DNA of 64,000 bases from Amoebophrya sp. A120 (lineage: Eukaryota; Sar; Dinophyceae; Syndiniales; Amoebophryaceae). The stretch is taken from NCBI GenBank assembly GCA_905178155.1, contig CAJINV010000005.1, forward strand, positions 290,254 to 354,253, written 5' to 3'. This document shows positions 26,261 through 36,300 of this stretch, one piece after another. The notes under the pieces were generated by a model. The model was given only the letters and a program-made list of their open reading frames with translations, searched no databases and was not told the origin of the DNA. Made by a program: the position numbers and the translations under genes. Each line of letters begins with the position of its first letter. Within the stretch, counting starts at the first letter, position 1.

Positions 26261-29200
26261 ATGGAAGAATCACTCCACACCTGCTTCGGAGGCTTCACGG
26301 GTTCTTCGCCCGAGGCGCGCGTCAGCGGTTTGCCATCGGCGCAGGCGCAAGAGCCCCCGACTAGACAAGCAAGAGCCTGCATTTTTTACAGAATTTGTTC
26401 CAGTACGACTGGCGGTACTAGGCTAACAGCACCCGCCGTCGCTGTTCCACCCTCCACCGCTACCGGAACGGCGATTTTCAGCCGCGACAGACGATGTCAC
26501 AGGAAGCACGAGGAACCAACTGGAGGACCTTCATCGCGATCCTCGCTGTTGCAGCTCTCCCGAGCGGTCGTACTTTTTTTCAGCAGCGACAGTTATCTTC
26601 CCGTTGTATCCGGTTTTCAGTTCGTACCGCGAAAGGACCGCGGAGATAGGACGAGCCAGGGTACTTCTAAAAAGATGAGTGCACTGCAAAAGAAAATCGT
26701 AGCAAAGAGGAACACCACCTCCAAGCGTCGTGCTGGTCCTGGTTTTGGTACAGCTTTTATTCATACCGGACCCGGAACAACGGAAGCGACTGCAATAGCA
26801 CGGAGGACGACCAGTAGTTCGGGAGAACAAAAGAGTCGTGGTAGCCCCTCTACAACGAGAGAAGATTCAAGAGGAGGTTCTTCCACTACAGAGGCAGGTT
26901 CTCATCCTCGCAGACCAACTGCAACAGTATCTTCGGGGGCGAGTCATGATGATTTCGGGTTGATGTCAAAGTCAGAAGGTGAGCAAGACCTACGCCAAGA
27001 AGGGGATAATCTGTCTACAGACGACGAACAGGACGTGGTTCTCAGTCTGGTGCAAGAAGGTCAGCAAGAAGGATTACTTTCTGCGGAGCAGCGTAAAGAG
27101 AAAGACCGGCCTTCCGACGGCGCGACCGAAAGCCAGAGGAATAGAGGTCTTAGCAGCCGTGAGCGCAATAGTATAGTCGAAAAAGAAAAACGGCACGATT
27201 CTTCCTTGCCTCCGTTCATCTCGTCCGGAAATAAAAGCGGCACAGCTACTACTTCTGCTGACCTGGTGCACGACGACAGTGATGGGGCCAGTTTGTCGGA
27301 ACGGGGTAGCAGGAGTTATATGCAGCTGGACCTTGTGTCTCAGAAAAGAGATCAAACGACAGCGTCGACTTCAGGAGCCGCGGGGAGAGACGACGGAAAA
27401 TTCATGTCACGATCCCTTGCGGCTAGGGGTCTGGTAGAAGAAGTGAAACTACGGCGAGAAAAGAAAGCCATCATCTCGCAAGCAGAACTAGAAGAGCCGG
27501 GTGCGGCGCAAGACAAAAAGATTTTTCCCCACGACCTACGGAACGGAGACCCGCTTCAGGATGACTTTGACATAGACGAAGACGGCGCGGGCGGCGATGA
27601 TTATAGCACTTTGGAAGTCGAGGAACGACACGTCGAAGAGCAGAAGCGGCTCGTGTCTCCCGTCTCGTCCCGCCCTTCGGTGCCGGACAGCGACCATTTT
27701 TTAACGTCAAAGGATTTTTTCTTGCAAAGCAGGGAGGTGCAGCAGGAACCATGGTGGTGGCGGCCCCAGCCACAGCAAGAATCGCAAGCACAGTCCGAAG
27801 CGAAAGTATGTGGGTTGGACATTTTTGACAGATGTACGCAGCCACAAGGGGGATGGGAGGAGGATGAGGACTACGACTACAGCAGTTACAAGGCAGAAGT
27901 CACCACGGAATGCAGCTGCCCGACAGGCACGAGTTGCTTTTTGAAAGGCGGGGCCGAGTTCGGGGTGTGCTATGAAAATCGCGAACAGTGCATGTCGAAG
28001 ATGCCGGAATTCAAGGCCTATTGCGAGGTGAACTTTGACCCGAAGTACCACGAGGGGTGCGGGAGTCCGTGGTTGTGCCAAACTATTGACGAGTACAACG
28101 CCTGCCTGGAGAATCCAAACAAAGACGGCTGCAACCTGCCGGCATTGGATCTCAACGTGCAACTCGGCTGCCAAGCGGCGGACGGGAGCGATTGCACGAC
28201 AGCGGGCGGGGGGCCGTTAGACTGCTACAGTAAGTGTGGCCAGTATTGGCATTTGAACTACTCTACGATTTGCAAAAGGGTCCTGCTCGTCGGTAAAAAC
28301 AGCGAAGTAGCAGTTGTACTGGGTGAGCATGTTGACTTGTTTTTTTGCATTAGGTGGTCATGCTAGTTTAGTAGATTCTTACGCGGCTTCTTGCATGTTT
28401 ACTTTTATGGGGAAGTGCAAGTGTGTCGCAAACGCTTCAATGCGCGTCGCGTGCTCAGGGAACTTACTCTGACGCACAGATTTTTCGCCCGTGACGATGT
28501 GTGCCGACTGAGTCTGCGAGGTATGATGTTCTTACAAAGAAAATCAACAAAAAGCGTCCACGTTTCTCACGCTGGAAACTCAGCGAGAGCCACGTGGTCC
28601 TCGAACTACGCATGCTGTTGGCACGACGCAACAGGGACACTTTTGCCCACGATACACCGTGGAGAATGCGACGGCTCACGTTGTAGCAGGAGAGAAACCA
28701 CATTCAACGCCTGCAGCGCGTCGGCCCCCGTGGGTGCACCGAACAAGTACATCGGAGCCTGTTGCAAATACGATTCCGGTGCGGCTGCAATAATAAAAAT
28801 ACACACAGACGAGTATGGCACTACATATCAGACCGGCTGCGGCCATCTCGTCGACGTGCAAGCCGCCACGGGCTTGCCCACCCTCGGGACCGATCCGCAA
28901 GCCATGGGTGGGCTATCCGGGCAGCCGAATGTGTGCATGGCCATCCCTGATTCGTGCGAGTCGGAGTGCGGCGGGCACGGCGGGGTGTGCGAGTTCTGCA
29001 ACCCTGGGGACGGCACACAGGGCGCGTGCTGCAAGAAGTCCAAGACCGACGAGCAAAACACGCCGGAAGGAAATCCATGCAATGCTCAGTTCTCGAACGG
29101 CATGGTCTTTCCGTTCGCCGACAACATGCCTAACAATTCTGACCTGTGGAAGCACGAGTGCGTGGTGGTTCCCGGAATCATGTTGTATGAAAGTGGACAA

Positions 29201-31986
29201 CTCTACTACTTCGTCCCCGGTCCCCTTATTCGTGATGCAAAGTGCCAAAGAAGCCCATCTTTTTTTAGTACTTCTTTTTCGTGTTGCAACATGAAAACAA
29301 GTAGACGAAACAGCGATACATCAACAGCTCCGTCGAATTCCAATGTGGGCGCAGATTTCAATTTGTCATGCAGGAGGTTGGTCCGTCATGTTTCTAATTA
29401 CTTTCAAAGTTGTTAAAAATACTGTAGATGGCGATGGCTTGTTTCAGATGATGAGGGAGAGGGAGAAGTAGCTCTGCGCACTTGCATAAGTTGAGCACGA
29501 CGACGACAACCACCACCGCCACAGAGTTGCACACGTCGCGCACGCACGGAACCGAGATCGAAATTCGATGTCCCAACTGTGACAGTACACTGGGCCAGCC
29601 GCTGGACTGCTGGAGCGCTTGCGATCCCGCGCAGCTCGAGTGGAGTGCGTGGTGCCCGCAGAGCTGCCTGATCGCGGACCAGGAGTTCCGCGGGGCCTGC
29701 TGCCGATTTGACCAAAACGTCAAGGCGATCGATGGGTTTGCGCCGCGGGAGTGCCAGGTCCTGGGGGCCCTGGACTTCGCGCAGAAGCCGTTCGGAGCCT
29801 CGGTGGAAAACCAGTCCGTGCTGAGTGGCATCACGCAGAGCTACCTCGACCAGGACAAGACCTACCATTCCTGCGTGGCGATCCCGAAGTGGGTGTCCGA
29901 CAACCACGTGAAGGAGGGTTGCAATACCGTCTGTGCGGGCAGCTTCCCCGGCGTTTGCGCTGCGTGCACCGCGCGGCTGGAGGGCGCTGGGCTACTCGCC
30001 CCGGAAAACGAGATCATGGAAGCGGCGTGCTGTAAGAAGAACGACCCCGGCATGGCGGCGGACAACGTGTGCCACGGCGCAACGGCGTTTCCCTACGCGG
30101 ACCGGCTGGCAACTCCGGAGGCCCTGGACTACGAGTGTGTCTGGGTGCCTAAGACCACGGAAGATACTTACGCGACACCAGTGCAGACGGACCCCACCTC
30201 CACGACGGAAACACCATCGGGCGAGACGGGCGGGGGGACCGACTCCACTCCAACTCTACTCCAACACCCAGGTGGCAGTGGTAGTACAACCGCGGCCCCG
30301 ATGATAGTACCAGAGGACGGAGTATCAAATGTGAAAATGTCTGGGTCTGGAAGAGTCATGCTGTTTTTGCATGACACAGGAGGTCTGGCATGGAAGCTCT
30401 AGCATCACAGGTTTCGAGAAGCTTCCGCATGACAAACCCCCCACTTTGGTGACAGAAAGTGCGCAGCTTTTGCTACCTATGCATGAGGGACTTTTCTGTG
30501 TTCTGAAATGCGCATCGCAAGTTTGTCTTCTTCCAGACCCAGACACATTTGCAATCCATACGGAGAAGCCGACGAAGAAGCGCCAGTCGGCATGATCATC
30601 GGCGGCGCCGCGGCCATAATCATTCTCGTGCTCGCATTGATTTTCCTCGTGTTTTGCTGTTTGGCCAACCGGGACCACGACGACGACGACGACAGATATG
30701 GGAGTGTCACCAGGTAGTTCGAAATTGACAAAGTTGAAATCATTTGCAAAGCATAGATCGAAATCGACACCAGTTGGCGGACCCTCTATTTCTAAACGGC
30801 GCATGACAATAAATTTAGAACGCAACCAGAGCCTATTTGCGATGCTGCTAGGGGCAAAGAAGACTGCTGCTTTTGTCATGCTCCTTCGCACCTCCAGCAC
30901 CTCTACCTGTAAAAGAAACTATCAAGCTACTTAAACAATCGCCCTCATTCGCCTTTTCTCCCATACAGATCTTTTGTGTGTTGCGTTTTCTTGTGCACTA
31001 TTTTCAACTTGCTTCGCCGATTTCGAACCTGACGGTTCCATAGAGACCGGGAGTACGCGTCCGACATTCTTGATACGTCCATAGAGCCGTCTATCAATCT
31101 GAGCGAGGACGAGAAAGAGTCCGACCTACCGTCCCACAAGCACAAGAAGCACGTGCGCAGCAAGGACCACAACAAGCACAGTCACCAAAACTCCAGCACC
31201 ATGGGGGAGCCGGAAATAGGCGACTTGATGGAGTCCACGGAAGACATCTACGACGACACTTATAGTAAGAATAAGAAGTCCAAGACGCGGCAGAGCAGAA
31301 CGAATACGCAACCAGCGGGGACGATGAATAATTCCTCGCTGGAGAAAAAGGGGCTCCAGAACAACAATTCTTCCCTCGAGAAGAAAGGACTGACCACCGG
31401 CAGTCAGCAGGAAAGCAGCACCGCCGTGCCCATGGACAAACGGGCCACGTTCGAGGCGCCCTCCTCTGCGAGGGGGACCTTCACGGGCGGCAGCGGGTTT
31501 ACGGGCGGCAGCGGCTTCAACTCGCGGCAGCAGCCCAGCCAGATGACGGACTTCGGGCAGCGGCTGTCGCAGATGCAGGTCGGCCCGGGGCACGCGGCCG
31601 AGGCGCGGAAGTCGCTGGCGCAAACCATTCTGGCGGACATCAACCAGAGTCAGAACTCCTACGCGGAAGACATGGTGAAAAGCAAAAAAGCGAAAAAGAA
31701 CAAGAAGTCCAAAGACAAACAGGGGGACGGCGGGACCAGCAACTATACCAGTAGCAACATGAGCTACTCCGACACAGACGCGTCGAATACCAGTAGCGCG
31801 AGAAGTAGGAAGAAGAAAAAGGACAAAAAGGCGCGAGCATCCCAACGGCTGTCTCAGCTGCCCACGCGCGCGTCACAGAGTCCCGGCCGCATCGTATGCT
31901 TGGTGAATAAAGAAGCACACTGCACAAGCATAGGAGACTGTTCTTGCATCAGATTGATGATTTTGCATTTACGATTGCGTGATTGA
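26261..31986 (+). CDS. Cysteine-rich type I membrane protein, paralogue 3 (about 1475 aa)
   Basis: Five exons: 26261-28263, 28660-29185, 29494-30322, 30566-30696, 31048-31986. All four introns are introner-type. V-S-G before F-Q-F falls at about residue 119, far deeper than in the paralogues, with a hydrophobic stretch just before it. The true start may therefore lie later or an early intron may be missed. After a long Ser/Arg/Glu-rich region (about 120-500) come module A (CSCPTGTSCFLKGGAEFG), module B (GECDGSRCSR...CNPGDG...FPFADN), a Thr run, a second module B (FPYADR...YECVWVP), a membrane helix (about 1128-1150) followed by D-H-D-D-D-D-D, and a tail with R-K-S-L-A-Q and Lys blocks. The 3' end is uncertain: a GT-AG intron from 31892 would end the protein sooner. 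Confidence 0.75.
28264..28654. mobile_element. Introner-type intron, shared site with paralogue 1
   Basis: Left TACGATTTGCAAAAGGGTCC; right, reverse complemented, TATCGTGGGCAAAAGTGTCC. Flanks tactc/caccg; the paralogue 1 intron at 3903 also has caccg downstream. Splicing 28264-28659 gives W-H-L-N-Y-S-G-E-C-D-G in frame. Confidence 0.75.
29186..29488. mobile_element. Introner-type intron
   Basis: Left TATGAAAGTGGACAACTCTA; right, reverse complemented, TATGCAAGTGCGCAGAGCTA. Flanks tgttg/agttg (three of five match). Splicing 29186-29493 links V-V-V-P-G-I-M-L to the Thr run in frame. Confidence 0.85.
30323..30560. mobile_element. Introner family A
   Basis: Left TATCAAATGTGAAAATGTCT; right ends GCAATCCATA. 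Exact duplication cggag (30318-30322, 30561-30565). Removal gives E-D-G-E-A-D-E-E-A-P just before the membrane helix. The interior closely resembles the copy at 60291 in the acyl-CoA synthetase gene. Confidence 0.93.
30697..31042. mobile_element. Introner family E
   Basis: Left TATGGGAGTGTCACC then TTCGAAATTGACAAAG; the inverted right end reads TATGGAACCGTCAGG then TTCGAAATCGG. Flanks acaga/gagac. Splicing 30697-31047 yields D-D-D-R-R-E-Y-A-S-D in frame. Same terminal family as 47186. Confidence 0.8.
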
Positions 31987-33385
31987 TATGGGGGGGGGTT
32001 CGACGAGAAGTACGACTAAGTCAAGTTCGCCTCCGCTGTAGAAAAGCTTTCTGAAATGATGCTATATGTGGGAGTGAAGAATATGAGAAGCCTCCTCCTC
32101 TGCAGATCTGAATAAAGACACCACTTTTGTCATGGAAATGGGTCGACGAATTCTCCCCGCGGCGGGGAGAAACTGGTGTGGCAAGGTAGATTGTCTTCAT
32201 GACTTCTCACATGCTCTTGCGTGTGCTTCTTTCCTCTCCGATACCCCTCCGCCTTCATGAATATCTCGAGCCAGATCAACCAAGCAGCGAGAAAGAGTAA
32301 AAGAAATAAGTAGCGTTTATGCGATTTTTTAAAGCTCCACACAGCACGACTTTTTGTGCCCTACGTAGCTGTTTGCGCTTTGGAAAATAGAAAGATAGAT
32401 AAATAGATTATTCCATCGAATTTTTTCTCAATCATTCTCCACGCACCCTTTTTTAGCATTACTTTAGACATTTACGCTTGTATGTTTTCCCATCTTGTTT
32501 GAGTAGTGTGCTCATGTTTTTCGGAGAAGAAATTCAAGAATTTACGGTAGGAGAACGTGTCCTCAACCCCCAAGCTTACTATTGCTCCACCCCTTTAGAC
32601 CGATAGTTTTCGTTGTCGAATTATTTGTTCAACTCGCTTTCTGTCGCGTACGCTAGAAAAAGGCAAGTAGCATCAAAACCTGTTTCCACTTCTTTGGAGG
32701 GTTGCCCAGGCCTGTTTCCGGAATGGTATTTGGACAAAGCTAGGCGTTGTTCGTCTTTAACTGGAAAATTCGAAAACTCTCGGTTTCGTAATTCGTCCAC
32801 TGCCACGGAGTCTTCTTTCCTCCTGAATTACAACTCGTTTACTCGGTTTGTGTCTGCCAACATCAATTCGTGCTCTGCTCGGTTTGTTTCCTTTTGTCAG
32901 AAACAAGAAATACAAGTTGTAAGCCCCTTCGTGGTCCCGCCCAATCTGGCCGGTCTCGGTGTATGGTCTTCACAGTATTTTACTCGTGCGCTTATTTTTG
33001 TTTTCGTACAACCCGCTTTATTAGCTTTTCGTCCCGACAGACTACACCAACACCGATAGATATCATTTTCGTGCTTCTGGTGGAATATCGGTCGTTCACT
33101 AGCTTCAGTGATGCTCGGTAAAAATCTGTTCGCAATTCGTTTCAATTTCAAATAAATTACCAGTACGTTATTTTATCCCCCGTTTATCCACCTCTTGACC
33201 ACTGATAGACCGGTAGCTACAGTATGATTTTGGTCAAATCTTCGCGATCACATAGTTTCCCCCGCAACGTCGTCTTCGAGAACTCTAAGTAGAACCACTC
33301 GACGTTATCGACAAAAACATTGCAATACTAGACTGTCCCATCATCGATCCCGCCTTGGCACGACTAACAAAATATTATCGCGAGA
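31987..33385. other. Intergenic region
   Basis: About 1.4 kb between the last surface-protein gene and the kinesin gene. It includes a G run at 31990-31999. The longer frames (for example 32613-33059) have no motif or paralogue in the window and are probably chance. No introner ends are seen. Confidence 0.55.
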
Positions 33386-36300
33386 ATGAACACCCCAACG
33401 CCCCCACCCCCGACCAGCACCGCCGAGGGCGTGAACCAGGCGATCTATGTCGCGCTGCGGATCCGTCCGTTCGTGCCCCGCGAAGCGGGGGAGGACCGGA
33501 TTTTGTTTTGCAAGAACGGGAAGTTGGAGCTGTTGAACCCGCAACTGAAGAAGCAGAAGCAAACCTTCGACGGGTTTGACGAATTGATGGACAGCTCCGT
33601 GGACAAGCAAGACGTGTATTACTTCGATCAGCAGAAGGTGTACGATACATTAGGGAAAAAAGTGTTCCGCACCGTGACCGACGGGTACTCCGCGGCGCTG
33701 TTTGCCTACGGGCAGACCGGCAGCGGGAAGACGACCACGGTGACGGGGCACTTAGATGTGAAGCACGACCACGGGCTGCTGCCCAGACTCCTCCAGGACC
33801 TCTTCGCGTTTCAGGAGCAGCAGGCGAAGCTGAATTTATCAACTGTAAAAATGTCTGGGTCTGGAAGAATTCATGTTTGTCATGCTTGTCTGTCATGACT
33901 CTTAAATCTGTCATGCACGTTACCCCAGAGCTCCGTTTTTCTGTGATGCAGAAGCAGTTTGTCATGCAGAATAGGCAACACCGACATAGGAGCTCAGAAA
34001 CTTGTCATGCTGAGCCAGAATCTGTGGCCTCATCATGAGACGCCACCCAGCATCACAAGTTTCCAGACCGAGACATTTTTACATTTGATAGAATTTGAGT
34101 GAGCACAAAATCCAATGCAGCGTGTTGGAGATCTACAACGAGCGGCTCCGCGACCTGCTGATCCCGAAGGACCAGGAGATCCGGGAAAAAATCGACATCC
34201 GGTCGCACCCGAGGTTAGGGAATTACATCCCGAATTTGACCATCGAAATCGTGAAAGACTTGAACGAGGCGAACCATTGCATGGAGTTCGCGCGCTTGAA
34301 TCAGACCGTCGCGTCCACGCAGATGAACGCGAAATCCAGTCGGGCACACACCGTGTTTTCCTTCAAGATGGAGAAGGTGGTGAAGTCCATCGGGCAAGGG
34401 ACAAGTGCAACGGAGATGTTGAACAGCAATTCAGCATCTACGACGACGTCCTCTACCCTACATTTCGTCGACTTAGCCGGGCGCGAGAACGAAAAGACGA
34501 CCTTGGCGCGGGGGGAGCGGCTGGTGGAATTAGGGTTCATCAACAAATCCTTATTCCACTTGTCCAACTGCATCCAAGCGCTGGGGCAATCCTCGAAGGG
34601 GAGCGGAAATTATCCGAAGATCAAGGGCACGATCGATATCGGGAAAGCGAACTACCGAAACTCGAAAATTACGATGCTGTTACAGGAAGCGCTGTCGGGA
34701 AACAGTCGGACGTTCATGGTCGGAACGCTGTCCCCCGCCGCGTCGGCGTTCGACGAAAACGCGGTGACCCTGCGGTTTGCGGCAACTTGTAAAAACATCA
34801 AAACGCTGTCGAGCAAGATTGAGGCGAAGGAATCGGACACGGTGGTGCAGCTGCAAACGGAAATTGAACGGCTAAAACAGCAGTTGGTCATCGCGCGGGA
34901 GGAACAAGACTTGGCCATACGTACTATCGGGGATTTTTGTTTTTTGGATCTTCTGCGTTTATTTCTCCAGTTTTGAAAATCGCGGTCATCTTTAATGTAC
35001 GAAGGTAGACTTCTTCTTCTAGTGCAACCTCAGATTTCTAGTGCTCTACAGACAAAAATATAAAACTGCTCCATTATGTCTTCCTCTTCGCCAGCCTTGA
35101 GAATTATCTTGTATCATGATCATAAGTTCAACAGTTTTCATCTTCGAACAAAATCCCCACAGAACGGCGGGAGCCCAGCGTCCACGAGACGCCGCAGGAG
35201 GTGCAGGAGCAGCTGGAGGCGGTGCAGGCCGCGCTCGCGGAGAAGACCAAGACGGCCCAGCAACTGTCGGAGGAAGCGGAAAGGTTGCGGAAGTACCGAC
35301 ACGCGATGATGATGCGACTGGGTGTCGCGAAAGTGCAGTTGCTGCACGAAAAGGAGAAACACGAACTTTTACCGTTACTGTCCAACGAGTCTTCCGATCC
35401 GCACCAGTGCGGAAAACTGCAGTACTCGTTTACCCACTTGAAAACTTGGTACTTCGGGGACAATTTCGACGCGGTCGTTTTAACGGCGAAGAAGAACGGC
35501 GAATACGAGGAAGCCGACACGGCGCCGACCTATTTCGCGTCCCACGCCATCTCGTCCGAGAAGCTGCCCAATTGCGCGGAGTTGATTGGCTTTCAGACCG
35601 CCCCGGTGCTGTGCAAAGTGGTTTGCACGCAAACCCGTGACGGGCCGCAATTGCAGGTGATGAAGCTGTGCGAGGATGGGGATAACGCGGCGGTTATCCT
35701 GAGTAAAAACGTACCCACACCAGAGTCAGGATGGGGATTTTGCAACACAAACCTAGGAGTTTTAGGACTCACGCATGACAAATTTCAGTCCGTAAAGTAG
35801 TGCAAGTTAGCAAGGAAAGCCGCGTCACAAATCGACCTTCTGATCCTGTTTACAGCATTACAAGTTCCCAAACACGATTGAAAATGCCTGTCATGGGGTT
35901 GCGCATCACAAATGTTCCTGTCATGGCAAATCTGCATGAAAACTCTGGGGTGGGGACGTTTTTACACAGGATAGCGGTGCTTTTGAATAACGAGGAATTG
36001 AAACAGAACCAGCTGTATCAAATGTAAAAATGTCTGGGTCTGGAAGGATCCAACTTGTCATGCTGATTTTGGATTCTAAAAAAATCTGCATTGCATGAGC
36101 AGCAAAGAGAGTCCAAATTTTGCAGCACGGAAAGGGCATTTGTCATGCGGGATAGGCATCAGAAAGCCCTCTCAAAATCTGTGATGCTAGGGCATGCGTC
36201 ACAGACTTGAGGAGTCATGCAAAATATGCATGACACACCCGGCAATCTTCCAGACCCAGACATTTTTACATTTGATAAGCTGTCCAGACCGCTGCAGCAG

